From the NCBI GenBank assembly GCA_024349245.1, contig JALDNG010000006.1, positions 7,705,001 to 7,769,000 of the forward strand: a stretch of DNA of 64,000 nucleotides. The letters are read 5' to 3'. Numbering within the stretch: position 1 is the stretch's first letter; every line of letters begins with the position of its first letter. Both the position numbers and the translations under genes were made by a program. Positions 36,746 through 51,090 of this stretch are shown here, piece by piece. This DNA is from Neodontobutis hainanensis (Eukaryota; Chordata; Actinopteri; Gobiiformes; Odontobutidae). The notes beneath the pieces were generated by a model that was not told where the DNA came from, did not search any database, and worked only from the letters and a program-made list of their open reading frames with translations.

Positions 36746-39700
36746 AGAAGTTACTCAAAGGCAAAGTTAGTCTAACCAGAGATACAGGGTCTTATGGGTG
36801 GATGTTTGAAATCATTAATTTGATCATAATGTAAATGAGTATGCAGCCCTCGTTCTTTCAATGTACATATGTATGTATCATGTGTATATTCACGCACAGT
36901 GCAGTGTCTCTTACTTACTTCTGTGCCTGGAGGTAAATTGATTTTAATCATTTTAACTTTGGTCTCTGCTCCACTTTCAAAGATGTGCACTTTGGACTAC
37001 TTTTTGTTTATGTATTGAAGTTAGAGTTATTATTACTGTTGTTATTAAACATGCTGTCATTTGCGTTTTTATGGTGAAAAATACACCATAGCCGTTTCAT
37101 TGGATGCACTTTTACATTAACAATAGACTCTGACAGAAAATAGAAAAACAACACACACATCCAAAGCAAATAAGTTTGTGTGCTGGAACCAGAAAAGTAA
37201 AAAGTAAAAAAGTAAAAAAGCCGAAGTGAACAAATGAAGCTCTGACATGTGATGTTTAAGGCATAGACTTCTGACAAACAGCTTGATTATCTGTGGCAGT
37301 TCACCGTAGGGTTAGTATTTTTAACATTTATTTATTTGATTGTCCTTAAAGTTGGGGTGTGTAGTTTTGGGCCTTTTTTGGTGACATTCAGAACTAAAAG
37401 TGTAGATTTTAATTCTACACTTTTCTGTTAAAATAGGTCTGATGGTGATTTTATTTTTAAAAAGTTGATACAAAATCAGTTTAGTTTATTGAGCTCATAA
37501 ACTTCATGAAAGAATGTTTGCTCAATAAGAACATCAGTTTGTCCTCTCTGGGCTGATGTAGGAACCAAAACAGGAAGTAATGATACAAACATGACTCATA
37601 CTGCACACTGGGTTCCATGAAGCTTTAAATATTGTTTTTCCCAAGACAGACAATCTATAGACACACTACACTAAAATGTTCCATTTTGTGATACTATATA
37701 CTACAGTATTTTATATAATGTACTTTTAAAAAGAAGTTTAGAATCAACAACTAATTTGTTCCTTAAACATTTGAATTAAAGTATTTGACTTCTGCAACGT
37801 TATCAGATCTCTCAATGCATATGTGCATTGCAAATCCTTGCTTTAGGTGTTTAAATTTGTTTAGCAGCATGCACCCTGGCCCACTTCCACCCACAGTTTC
37901 TTGTGGGGTAATCACTCAGTCAGACTTCTGCTCCACTTTCTTCTCACAGTTCTGTCACTGACCCACTTTGATGTGTCCCATTGGAACCACCACCAAATAC
38001 AGCATCATGGGATCAAACAAAAGTTAAAGACTGATAGATCCCTAAGTAGTACTCTCTCATAATTCATCCATAAAGTTGCATGTCTATTATGCCAGCTTCA
38101 GCTGGATGGTAGATGGTGCAAGGAGAAGCATGAGGGGTCAGAAGCTGAATGCTTTGTGTATGCCTGAAGAAAATGAATTGTGCAGAGGGAGATTAGTGTT
38201 GGCGATACAAGCAAAGCAAGTGTAGGAGAGAAAGAGAGTGCGATAAGTTGAGGAGGGTGGGCGAGGACCAGATGAAGCCGTGATCTTATGATAAGCCTGA
38301 TAGAAAGAGGGCTGAGCCTTGTACTGGGGAGAAGGTCAACGGATATGGTGCCGTCAGCGGGACCCCAACACCAGAGGCCCGCTGCCGTGTGGGTGCCAGG
38401 GCAGATGCAGATGAACCAGACCTGGGAGAAACAATTGGGCAGGGGGCATTGGGCCAGGCATGAGGGAGACTGATAGAAGGAGAGCGAGAGTTGGGAGAGG
38501 GTACCATCCCCGCCGCTCTTTATCACAGCCATTGATCGTGGCGTGTGTGCATTGATCCAAGTCGACCATCTGCTAGAGTTAGATAAGCGTGCGAGGGCCT
38601 GGGCATTGTGCTGTCACTCACGGAGTGTGCACTATGAGAGGCAGAGAAAGAGCCAGATCGAGCCAGAGCGCGATGGAGAAGAAGGGAGTGGTGATGTTGA
38701 GCGAGGAGGGGTGCTTTGGCTGCAGGGAATTATGGGGGCAGGATTAGCCTCCTCACTTGCAGGAAACAGAATTTTAAACGGCTGTCTCCTGGCTCCCTCA
38801 AACACACACACCACCCCCCATGTCTTCCCTGTTGCCCCCAGCCTGACTCCTTACACTCTCACTTACAGTGAACTTCATCACAGCTCCAGTCTGTGTGAGG
38901 GCCACACAACTCCACCTCCACAGGTTGGATTTAAAAGTGACCTCATCTCCCATTCACTGGCTCTTCCCCTTCTCGTAGAAAAGAAAATATAAAATAAAAA
39001 AGCACAGTCTTATCAAGATGGCTAATTTCATATTCAAGTCTCATCATTACTAAATAGTCATGGTGGTTCTTATCAGATGCAATTGCAGCACATCTCTCAT
39101 AGCTATTCTTTGAGAATTTCTGATGAAAGAGAGTTTCTAGAGAGGGTTCACCATTATAGATGTATTCACATCGGTTTGTCCTATGTGGAAAAAGTACATA
39201 TGTGCGCACATTTTGTTAATGAATGGATACAACTTTTGAACTATAGGCAAAAGGAGTCCTTGCAAATATCTACAATCCCCATTTTGAGTAGGTCACCTTT
39301 GGCTGTATTTTGGTTGCTATTTGTTTCACGGTTGCTATTTGTTTACAACAGTAAGTCCTTGTGCATTCGGCTGAGTGGCACCTGTCTCCTTTCGCCCAAG
39401 CTTGTAGTCCTAGAAAGTGGACAACACAGAGGATTGGTGAAATATTTTGGTTGCCAGGGAGACCTATAAAAGAGCAACTGCAGCAGTATCAGGGCCGCAC
39501 TGAGGGGCCGAGAGTGTTCTTGCTGCAGCGGAGCCACCATGCCTCCACCCTCACCCAGAGCTGCACTATCGTCTGTGCAACTGTCTCTAAGTCTATTCTG
39601 CCCTGTTGTTGCAACTTTTTCTTTGCTCCATTTTGCTCTTTAGAATTTGCACATTGGGGTCCAACGCACAAGGCCGCTGCTTTGTGGGAGGGTGGGGGGT

Positions 39701-42700
39701 GTTTTTGATGTGGCAAAAGTGGTACGGAGGGATTAGTGTGGCCGGTTGGATCATCTTACAGCGCCGACCCCCCCAGACTCCCGGACAATGGGGATTAAAA
39801 CTTCTCTTATTCTTCAGCTCCAAACGGCAGGATGACAAAGACAGTATTCCTCTGGGTCTTTTAACATCGGGCTGCACAGCTGAAGTTGTGGATGGGGTGG
39901 GGGATGGGGCCCGAGCAGGGGTCTTATACAGAAAATTAATCCTATGGAATTTTCTTCTCATTGCAAATGGAGATTTGTAGCTTTTGCCTTGCTATCTTAG
40001 CCAATCCCACATAACGCATCAATGTCACTCAATAGAGGATAACAGCATCCGGTAGAGTGAATGTTTATATCTGAGGCACCCAGGGGCCAGACACAGCTGA
40101 TACGCATCTACATCTATGCAGCAGCACAGCTTCAAAGGCAACGTGTCAATGGCTCATTTGGAAAAGATTTGATAGATTAATTATATTTCACTTACACTGC
40201 AAAGCTCCTTTAACCAATACAAAAGCCAGTGAACAGGTTAATAAGTCCAGCAAAAAGAGCGAGCCTTTGTTTATTCCCAATCATTTCACATAACAGCGGT
40301 GGACACAGGCATCATTTAAATGTCAATTACCTACAAGCTACCACTTTGTGTCTGGTGTAGAAGTCAACAAAAGCTGACCAGCAGGTTCAATTATGTCTGG
40401 TGTGAAACCATTCTGTATGTCACATTGTATTGAGTTGCATTTGCTTTTCTCACAATGTCACCCTGTTCTCTTCCACTGATGAATCTTAAAAAATGCATTG
40501 TTGTCTTTGTGGGTTGACAGAGAGCAATTCCCAACAACAAAATGACAAAATAACCCCTCCTCCACTCGGGCGTGTGGCAAAATTGTCTCTCTAATAAAAA
40601 AAAAAGGCATCTTTTGATTGCAAGGGCGGGGATATTGTAAATATATGCACCCCCCACCACACCACCACCTTCACAGCCTCTTCCCTCTGTCTGTGCTCTC
40701 CCATTCCCTCTTCTCTCTCTTTGCAGTAAATAAAAGATTAAATGACTGTTCTAAAAACACCGACTGGTCACCAGAAGATAATTGTTTCAGCTTTGTTTAC
40801 TGTGCGTCAATGTTTTCTCCCTTTTTAGTCCTTTTTTCTTTTTCATTGTGTCCATAATTAAAATTCCTTTATTTTCAAAGTAGTTCTGAAAGAAGGAGCT
40901 AAATTGCCTTTTCTGTGTTTATGTTGTCATTGGCCCGCAGTGGGGAAGGGTAGAAGCGGGGTGGGAGACAGCAGTGTCCTTGGGTTGGATGGAAGATCAA
41001 CTTTTAGCTGGATGCATGTTACTGTACTCGGCAGTATATACTTTATGTGTTTAATGTGCTAATTATTATGAACAGCAATCATCACTGTCGCATTTTTATT
41101 TTTGTAATATTAATCCGTGCTTCCGAAATAAAAAATAGATGCATGCTGCTGTGGGTTAATCTAATATCTTCAAATTGGTCGTAATACACAATTGAGGTGT
41201 TGATGGATCCCAAAAACAAGCTGAATAAAATTTACAAGAGCAACCCTAACACCTTATAATGAAGTGTGCATCTCCTCAAAAGCATGCCACACAAACACTG
41301 GCCTGAAACATGCTTATCTGGCACAGGCAACAGAAATACATTTCCGGAAACCTGACTTTCATGCACATTGATGAAGGCACAGTGTGGCTCACACTCGCCT
41401 CCCAATGACAGGCTGGAGGTCTACGCCTTCCTTCACTTTCAATGTCAGAACTGAAAACACATTTGACAATCAGGGAATTCATTAGAAAAAGGTGACAATG
41501 AGGTTTCCACCAGCCAATTTTCCACATCTCCCTTTGCTACACAGAGCAGAGTGAGGAGGTCTGACGTGGGCTGGGTTTAAATACCTCCTCCACTCAAATA
41601 TGTTGGAGGGCTTTTGCCCCTGATGTTAACCAGAGCAGGACAGGACCAATACCATTATTATAGAGCTGGAATATTTCCTTCATAGGTCCAAGGATGTTCA
41701 CACATACACCTCAAACTAACACAAAGACAAGCAGCGCCATACCATTACAGTCCCTCACCTCTGTGTGTGCTGCTATCCCTCTTCTGCCTAGCCATGCGCC
41801 CATAATTGAATCTCAGGTTGGGATTAATTCTAGGATGTGCACTTGACTCGGTCAAAAACAACTATTACAGGGAGGCAATGTATTTTTTTTACACAGCACT
41901 TCACATTGATTAGGCAATGTGCAGCGATGAGAGATGCACTGGATTCTAGATGAGTGTCATTTGCATTAAATGAGGGGTTTCTCATATCCAGAGAAGAGGG
42001 GATGTCCGACACCAGGCAGAATAACACTTTCATGATGGAGTGACACACATACATCTGTATAGACCAGTGCATATACAAGCTTTGTACATAAAGATGCAAA
42101 TACTGCAAGTAAATTACACTTGGTGGTGGTCAGTGGTAGGGTTATTTATCCATTTAGGCCAGTGGGTTAAGATCATTGATGAACAGAAATGACTTTCAGA
42201 TCCACAAAGGGGTACATGGTGTAAGATGAAGTCAACTGAGGTATAGAGTTCATAACAACAGGCTTCTTTGATATTATTACAGGATGTTGGATGAGGATGA
42301 GTTCAATGAAATTGAATGTCATTTCAGGGGAGCCAGGGGTCCAGGCAGCCAAAGTTAGGGCCTACTTCATTGCAGGGTGAAAAGAAGAAGGGCCAAGATC
42401 ATGAGGGAAGAGGAGGGACGGCAGAGCTGTTGGTGGGGGGGCTGAAAAAGGCCCTCTTTTAGTTTTCAATGAGAACCAGAGAACATTTTTCCTGCCTCCT
42501 CCCGTCGTCCTGTCAAACTCGATCAGCAGTGAGGAGCAGTGACGCTGCTCGCCTCTCAGACTCCCCCTCTGCACAAAGGAGTCTGCGAAGACCCACTATG
42601 CATTTCACATTCAATTTATCCCTCCCTGGGACATGGCTGTCAGGGTCAGCCTTGGTGCTATGAGACAAGGCGGGGTGTGGAGGCCAGGGTCTATGGCAGG

Positions 42701-44111
42701 TTTGTGGGGGCTGGTTTGTAGCTTTAAATAAAGCACTGGTGTTGGTCAGGTTGGAGGGAGGCAGAGGATGAGGAGAAAGGACAGAAGATTTGGGATGAAA
42801 ACGGGGGTGATGGAGGGTGGCCTCTGTCCACTAATAAAAACTCTAAAAGAAAGGTCTGTCCAGAGGCTTTATTTGATGGAGCTTATGCTGCTTTCCATGG
42901 GGTCTTCAATGGGAACTAGGAGACTGTTCCTCTGCCGAAGCCCATTAGCCAGCATTAGGAGCGTCCACACACCCGCACAAGGAGATTTGAGACAAACCCT
43001 AAACAGCCTACAATAACCGCGAGGTACAAGCCTTGAGCCTTAAGACCCCAAAAGGGCCTTGAATAGACGCTCTGCAAATCATGTTGTTGAACAAATCAGG
43101 TATTATAGAGAGAGGAGTTTGTCCGAATTTACTTTCCCTAAAGACTTTAGTTAAGCTAGTTACTGCGGAGCTTTAGTTAGGCATTGCTCACTTTTGTGTG
43201 ATTGTGCATGTGTGAGGGGCCATCATTCTTCAGACATCTTAAACTATAACACCCTACAACCCCCTGCAAAATAAACCCTTCCACTTCTACCTCCTTCTCA
43301 CCCTCACATATATAAACAGACCCACGCTGAAGCCCAAATTCCCCCTCTCCAAACAATGAGCCCCTTTTGGCAATTAAATGGTATTTGGAGGATCCAGGGT
43401 CTAAGTTAATGGCATTACAGTTGCAGTTCTTTTTCTGAATGGCAGAAAGGATCTCTCTCTCTTCACCAAAAAAACACTACTCACTGTCTTACCAGCATTA
43501 CATAGCTTACCTTGGGCTAATGCTTCACAGCCTTTCCGATTACCATTTGAATATTGCCTTTTTTCTTCACAGTGGCGGTAGATGTTGTGGTGGGCCTCTT
43601 AACTCTAACTGGTTGAGAAGCGACACTGTCGTCACCCATCGCAGGCCTGTCCATCGTGTGAGCCGGTGCTGTGCCTTGGTCCATCAAAGGGCAACCACCC
43701 AGGTAGGTAGACAGCCTGCATCTGTCACAAACTCTGTAGAGCATTGAGACACACTGTCTTTGATGTTGGGTCAAACTCTTTCCTTTCTACACATTAATAA
43801 TCACGCAATATTATGAGATTTTTTTTATCTGCTATGTCTGCTAGTGGGAGACAAAAAATCTTCTCTAGTGATAAATAATGTGCTTCCAATAGAGCTCCCA
43901 ATTATTTTCTGTCACTGCCCTTGTTTGTCCAGGGATACGGTTTGGCAGGCCCCTATTCTATAGACAAGACGCTTTGACAGGAATATAAAAAGACAGATTT
44001 AAAGGTGATGCCTGGTCAGAGGGGAAAGTGAGAGTGAGCTTGGTTATCACTGTGTTTTTGGTGTGTCTGCTTGAAAAGGACATGTCCACATTAAATTGAC
44101 TATATCTCTGC

Positions 44112-46222
44112 AACTACAAGACAAGACGAGACAAGACAAGACATTAATTTTTGTATAGCCCAATATCACAACAACAGCCGCCTCAAAGGGCTTAACAGAC
44201 TGCACTAGACAACATCCCCTGTCCTTAGACCCTCCAACAGGGTGAGGAAAAACTCAAAAAAAAAAACAGGAAAAAAGAAAAACCTCAGGGAGAACCACAG
44301 AAGGAGGGATCCACTTCCAGGACGGACAGGCCATGCAGGAATGTGTCCAGGACAGTTGAAAAAATACATAGAATTACACAAACATATTCACACAAAAAGA
44401 CATTCATATTGACAGTGTCCAGTGTCCACCCTGTGTATGTGTAAGGTGGATGGGACCTCAGCCAACATCAAGGTAGATGAAAGATGAGCTGTGGGTCCTC
44501 ACACTGGAGCAGAGTCCGGGGGTGGGGGGTACACATCACCCAGCAGATCAGAGGTTTGCGTCGACCCTAGGAGGAGGTAGAAAGGAAAAAAAACTGTTAA
44601 ATACTACTGAAAATAGACAGATGTAATAATAATATGAGCTGTTGTGTGTACCTACAGCTACAGCCAGTGTAAACCTAACCCTATGATCAATCACTCTCCA
44701 TACTTTTGGTGAAATAAGTATGTTTTGAGTTTGCTTTTGAAAGCCTCAACAGAGTCATCTCGCCGCACTTCCACCGGGAGCCCATTCCATAAAAATGGGG
44801 CTCTATAAGAAAAGGCTCTGTAGCCAGCAACAGCTTCTTTATTCGAGGAAGTTGAAGGAGGCCAGCGTCCCAAGAGCAAAGGGTACGAGCTGGATCCACA
44901 AAGGATTTTATATGTTAACAAGAAAACTTTGAAATCAGCTCTAACATTAATAGGAAGCCAGTGTAATGAAGCCAGGACTGGAGTAATGTGATCAAACTTC
45001 CTGGTCTTTGTTAACAGTCTGGCGGCTGTATTTTGGACCATTTGTAGTCTTTGAGTACTTTTCCTCGGCAGTCCAGAGAATAACGCATTGCAGTAGTCCA
45101 GCCTGGATGTGACAAATGCATGAATGAGAATTTCGGCATCAGCTAAAGAGAGGCAGGAGCGAATTTTTTAGATATTCCTCAAGTGAAAAAAGCCCAGTTT
45201 ATTGACCTCACTAATGTGCTGCTGCAGAGATAGTGTGGGGTCAAAAATGACACTGAGGTTTCTCGCAGTGTTGCCATGCTCCAAAACACAGTTGTTGATC
45301 GAGACAGTAAGATTTTTGAACTTATGCCGATGATGATGTATTGGTAGACACAGATGTGTATCATCGGCATAACAGTGGAAGTTCACTCCATAACTTCTGA
45401 TGATTTGTCCCAATGGTGTAACATATAGTGAAAAAAGTATGGGACCGAGCACAAACCCTTGTGGCACACCGACTTTCACTGGTGCCGTGGAGGAGAAGGA
45501 TTTATTAAAAGAGACAAAATGAGACCTATCACACAGATAGGATTCTAACCAAGCAAGAGCAGAGCCAGAGATGCAAAAAACATCTTTAAGTCTGTTGATT
45601 AGCACTGCATGATTAATCGTTTCAAATGCAGCACTGAGATCCAGCAATAACAGTAGAGCCGATGAGTCCTCGTCCATCTGAAGGAGGAGATCATTTGTCA
45701 CTTTAACTAAAGCTGTTTCAGTGGAATAAGAGGCCCTAAATGCAGACTGAAATGGCTCGAGGAGGTCATTTTCCGATAGATATAGAGTAAAATGTTTTAG
45801 CACAACTTTTTTGAGGACTTTAGATAGAAAAAGGAAAATTGGAGAGAGAACGGAAATTATTTAGGCATCCAGGATCCAGAGTAGGATTTTTGAGCAGGGG
45901 TTTGACCACAGCCTGTTTGAAAAGGGAAGGAATGGTGCCAGTAGACAGGGACAAGTTTAAAATGTTTAACATAATTTGCCCCACATAGGGCCACAGTTCT
46001 TTAAGCTGTTTTCCCTGCAGAGTATCCAGGAGGCACATAGTTGCTTTACATGAAGAAACCACCTTTGACAGCTCATCGAGGGATACAGAATCCAAGACTG
46101 AGAGACGAGAGGTCAGTGGATCCAAGTGAACGGAAACCGGAGACGAGGAAGACAAAAACAAAAAATTATCTCTGATATCTTCAATTTTATGATTAAAGAA
46201 ATCTAAAAAGTCTAAAGGTACA
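44112..46222 (-). mobile_element. 5'-truncated, broken L2-clade LINE (non-LTR retrotransposon)
   Basis: On the minus strand, reverse-transcriptase segments follow in order: 46161-45820 (upstream fingers region), 45803-45168 (core) and 45041-44691 (C-terminal domain ending HTYFTKSME in one frame and KLKTYLFHQKYGE in another). The core has LLLLDLSAAFETINH (motif A), VPQGFVLGPILFSLY (motif B) and YADDT (motif C, 45357-45371). There is a frameshift near 45835, an in-frame stop just after the HLRNI residues near 45167, and an internal deletion after motif C. The 3' UTR (about 44680-44112) ends in a TCTTGTCTTGTC tandem tail, as expected for L2 elements. The endonuclease domain is missing, so the copy is dead. 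Confidence 0.88.
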
Positions 46223-47514
46223 TTTCAATAATTCTGGTGTCTTGTTAGATTTCCTAGAAGGGAAATTTTAAATGTGCAATGGTATAGTTTCAGAATAAAT
46301 CAAGATGGAAAACAGCAAAATAACCCCAATCATATCTCCGCCTAAAAAAAACAACAATATTTGGATTTATATCCCTTAAGATGAAGTTTGTTGAAGCTCA
46401 AACACTATTTTAAATAAAGCCACACATGTAAACATTACCTGCACAAAATAGAAATGTTCTAATGTGAAACAAACCAAAACTACTAAGATTTCTTTATGAA
46501 ATGGTCAGGTGGAGTCTCCATTATAAAGAATAGGGCAGAATTTGGCATTTTTGGTACCACTTGTTTTTGTTTGCTGGCTGTTTGGTCTGTGTTTGAAAAA
46601 AAATGTAAATGGATTATTTGTGCTTGTAGCTGAGTCTCAGAGATGTGCTGCTTTGCCAAAATTTTCTGAGAGTCTGAATGTGAAAGCTGTATTAAAAGTG
46701 GGTCACTTGGTTGGTTTGTTAACTATAAGTACCACTTATTAAGATGTGCAATGGACTACAGGTGAGCTTCAGTAATAAAGCCAGTTAATCAGGATCCTCT
46801 AACTGTGCAACACCATATCTAAAAACACAGCTTTAGGGATTATAAATCTATTTTATGTAGCAGCTCTGTCTCTCATCACTGCCACAATATCTGAACACAG
46901 GCCTGCTCATAAGAAGAAAAAGAACTCCCGTGCACACTTTCTGTTATGTGGTCAAAAAATGTTATGTGCCAATAGATTTGAGTTCCACAAGCAATAAGTG
47001 AAATCCTTTAACTTGTCAGACCAAACCAAGTGTTAAATGTTAGGTCACAGTGCTGCTAAATTTCAGCTGAGCCACTCAAAGGGCCTCCTCATACAATATG
47101 ACCAAATACAGGTCCATAATGTGTGGAGTGGCCAGAGCCAAAACATTATCATCAAATGGAAAAATCCCCTTAGAATCCAGTGTGGACGCACCCTATCATA
47201 CACCTCAGAGGTAACACACATGACTTCCCTGTGCTGTCCTAACTCTGGAGTTACTGTTTTGACTCCCAACATAGATCATTCTAGGTATTAAAGTTTTGTT
47301 TAGGTACCACTGGCAGGGCAAAAGGTTTTCTGTGTTAATGTTTGATAATGCAATTTATAATTATCATCAATATATCATTTTAAAACATCCATGACGTTAG
47401 AGCTACTTGATGTTTCATTTATACACTGTTGTGTTCACAGGTTGCAGGGGGATTGCATCCCACAGACATTTTTCTCTTCCTCCGAGACTCGACTGTTGTA
47501 GCAGTGCTGTTTAA

Positions 47515-47605
47515 GCCATTTCAACCACAGCTATGATCTTAATTAGCAATACCTAAAGCCCATCTCTTCCCCTAGACAAGTCTAATTAAGCCCAGCGCCT
47601 TTCCC
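47515..47605. promoter_or_regulatory. Candidate enhancer with two TAATTA-type sites
   Basis: TTAATTAGC (47539-47547) and TCTAATTAAG (47581-47590) lie 33 bp apart in otherwise balanced sequence. These are homeodomain-class cores. Motif content only. Confidence 0.22.
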
Positions 47606-50600
47606 AAGCCAGAGCCCCTCTGCTGGCTAAAAGGGAAGTCACAATCTCTTGCACGCGGATTACAACCTGGGATACATCACAAGTAATCATCGTCCTCCAC
47701 GGCCCCTATACCCTCAGCTCCTGGCCCCCTCCCTGCACCTTGTTTTATGAGACACACAATACCATTTCCCTACTAATTTGCAGATTGTATATTAAACAGG
47801 CTCTTCACCCGAGTCAAAGAGGAGAATGCCTCTTACAGGAGTTTGAATAAGTCCAGGGTACAGAGGCTAAGTGAGCGGCAAAGAGCAGTCTTTCCTTTGT
47901 ACGTAGCAGCAGTCACTCAAGTTAAATGTCTTGTTATGAGTGTAGGGTTTAGTCCTTATGCATTAGCTCCAGCAACATCTCTTTACTTGCTTGTAAGGCT
48001 CATACTTTGTATTTAAAGGCTTTCTTAATTGGATCTCTCCCTTAACCCTACAAAGATCTTTGATCCGTATTGTAAACTTTCATTGTTGTCCATCAGTATT
48101 ACGGCAGCTAGTGCGATTGCATGGTCTCATCTTAGCATCCTAAACTCCTTAGTGTTAGTATCAGCTCAAGCTCTTAGCAGTGGATAAGCCCTGCTAATGT
48201 CATAATGGTGATGATTTGGCTGAGCCCTCCGTCGTTATGTCAATTCAGCCGAGGGAAGCCAGAGCCACAATTAACAGAAAATTAGCTCAACGCTATTAAG
48301 TGCTCTTGTGTGTTTGAGGGCAGGGTGCTGACCCCGACAACCTCACATCAGGTTGCCAATCAATTATATTTCCCTGCTAATGCTACATCTTCAGGATTAA
48401 TCATTAAGGTATTCTCTAAAAAGTTTATATAATTAAGGATAATGAATATAAATAATAATAAGCATGTTTTATTGCTAATATAAAATAAAAGCAACAGTAT
48501 ACAACATTTCAGGATTTGCACCCTCTTCAAACTAACATGGGACTGTTACATCTGGATGTGTATTTAATCCTAGAAAAAATGTGGAAAGTTTAGATAATCT
48601 GGCAAGTTATGACTTCTCAATTGTTGTAGCGTTCACTGTCAGTATTTACAGATGGTTACCAAATGTCTATCAAAGAAGGTTTATTCTTCCTTTTACTTGT
48701 CTAGATATATCATTAAAATAACTTTAAAGCTACATATTTTATTTATTTTGAAGTATGTATTTATTACATCTAAGGTTATTTTTGGAGGGGCATTCAAAGC
48801 TCAGCAAAACTTTCTACAACTCCAAGGAATGCACCTGCCAAGCTGTCAATTATTTTAACTGTTCATGCTTGTCTTTAAACAGTTTATACTTTGAAGTTGC
48901 TAAGGAAAAAAAAATATGCAGCAGTAGTAAAAGTTGAAGACTCTAGTGTCCAATAAGCAGACAGAGGCCTTAAGGAAGAGCAGAGTGTAAGGCTGGAAAT
49001 GGGTCGGCTGCAGAGCACAGGAGTGTGTGGGGGTCTTCTATAAGGACGCCAACCACGGGTGGTTCTCACTCAAAGCCTATTTGAGGATAAAAGTGCAGCA
49101 GCCCTGGGGTCCACTCGCACAGACAGCCGAGGCCAGTTATTAAAGGGGTGCAGGAGCAGGATGGCCCTTTAATTTGGGGCTACACAGAGAAGGGGGGCTG
49201 GCATTGGTGTATCTGTAGCCAGACAATGGCGATTACCTTCCTCTTTATCTGGCAGAGAAGGGGCTTTGAGAGAGCAATCTGAGGAGCGGAGGAAATGGCA
49301 CGACACAGGATTAGTGGCACAACAGGACGGTAAATTAAATGTTGGAGATGAAAGAATGAGCCTCTGACATGCATCAATAGAGAGCATTTGGTGCATTCTA
49401 ATAACAACAGCCAAGGAGAAATACCTGTAGAGATTAGTGAGTGAGAGAGCAGCCTACACAATCATATCAATGACTTTGGTCCTTTTTTGTCATGTGGCTC
49501 CTTCTGGATCGAAGGCAAACAGGAAGTGAACAGTATTGTAACTCTCCTACAATGTGTCTATGTGTGTTTTCTGTGTGCCAGCAGGTTGGGACTGTGCAGC
49601 ATCTTCTAAATGGGACTCCAGTTCTTGTCTGGCATCTGTATATTAGCTCTTTTATTGACTTGTCTCGAAAGGATGTGACGAAAATATGAATATGTTAGTG
49701 TGGGTATGAAGTGTATGAGGCTGGCATCTCACAAAACAAAGTACACAAAATCTGCTACACCCACAGAAAAGCATCATTACACATTCACTTACATATAGGC
49801 ACATAACCCATACCAACACACCACAGCTAAAGTCTCCTACGCAACACTGTACCTCCACGCCGTTCCCATTACTGCACAATAATCCTCTATTTACAGACTC
49901 TCCAGGCCGAAAGTGCCACTCTTTAAATAAGTTGGTGTCTCTCGCTTCGTCAGCACATCCTCATTGTACCCAAACAAACCTATCTGCAATTTGATGCAAT
50001 TACTAGACTTCATTAAAAGTTCGAGCAAAAGTTCTTTGTTGATACTGAAAAATAAACATATTCAAGTCATCATTAGTAGAAATTAAAAACAACTCATTCG
50101 CATCTAGAATTGTGATTGACAAGTATTATAGATACAAAGTGGGAAAAAAAAACACATTGATGCGACCGCACAGTCACAAAGATTGTCAGAGTGGAGTGAC
50201 AGCTGACAGGAAGTGAGAGCGAGCCGATCCTGAGTGAGGGCACAAATGATTCAATCAGAGAGTAGCTTTATCTATGTTATTACTACACTGAAGCAGGATG
50301 ATGAAGAGGAGCATCGCCTTAATCTTGGTCACAATGGAGGGGAACAAAGGCGTACTTACAAGCACTATCAGCCACAAATATCAAATCAGCTCGAGCTGCA
50401 CCTAATCCTGCCAGACAGCATTGTTCATTCAATGGACCTGCAGTCAGGGACACAGCCATAAGTGCAGGTACATGACTAGCACAAACACTTCACTGTACAC
50501 TACATGGACACACACACACTTAACCACAGACTAGTCACACCTAAGTGAGCAATGAAAATATGAGTTTTGAAATATATCAATCCCAAATATATACTGTATA

Positions 50601-50859
50601 AATATATGTTTACTGTATTTGGGGAAAATAAAAAAGCAGTTGTCCCATAAATTAAGGCTGGCCACATTAGAGCCAATCAATCTTTTGATGAAAAGTCTGT
50701 AGGGGGACTTTGAGGTAATTTTGTGACCTTTGACCCTTTATTGCCTGTTCTTGAGAGTCCGGTCTACTGTAAGAGGACTGGTGTGAATGCAGTGGTGAAC
50801 GTCCTTGGGCAGGACGGCTCTTGGCAGAAGGAAAAGGACACCGGCAACTTCATTATCCC

Positions 50860-51090
50860 ACAATAACAGGCTAATTATTGTGTTTGTTAGCAACAAATCA
50901 GAGCACAACAGACTGCATGTCCCTGTCCTGTTTTGAGCATCTTAATTACTTACCCCCCACACCCCCCACCACTCTTTCTGCTGCCACTGCTGCTGTTGTT
51001 ATTTAGCATATAAAAGGCAACAGCTAATTGTCTGGACTATAAATATTCGGCATGCAATTAGCGTTTCTGGCCTGCTTCTGCGTTGTGTTA
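50860..51090. promoter_or_regulatory. Candidate enhancer with four homeodomain-type cores
   Basis: CTAATTATTG (50871-50880), TTAATTA (50942-50948), GCTAATTG (51023-51030) and GCAATTAGC (51054-51062) occur within about 190 bp, together with a TATAAAAGG word (51009-51017). The density of ATTA cores is above that of the flanks by eye. Conservation is untested. Confidence 0.25.

Larger units (their letters stand above)
33401..44111. other. Gene desert, third part: no exon recognised
   Basis: No supported exon. Two places share a GGTGTGTAGTTTTGG-like word (about 36121 and 37354), probably remnants of a dispersed fish repeat. An 11-bp inverted repeat with a 7-nt spacer lies near 37397-37425. GGGATTA/TAATCCC words are at 34500-34506, 39729-39735, 39791-39797 and 41820-41826. 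TATA-like words sit at 36614-36621 and 39465-39472. Frames of 120-150 codons at 38.1-39.0 kb and 39.6-39.9 kb look like chance. Confidence 0.4.

Noticed and set aside
38098..38992. Overlapping 144- and 149-codon frames as coding exons
   Set aside because: Composition is biased but there is no domain, and frames of equal length occur on the opposite strand.
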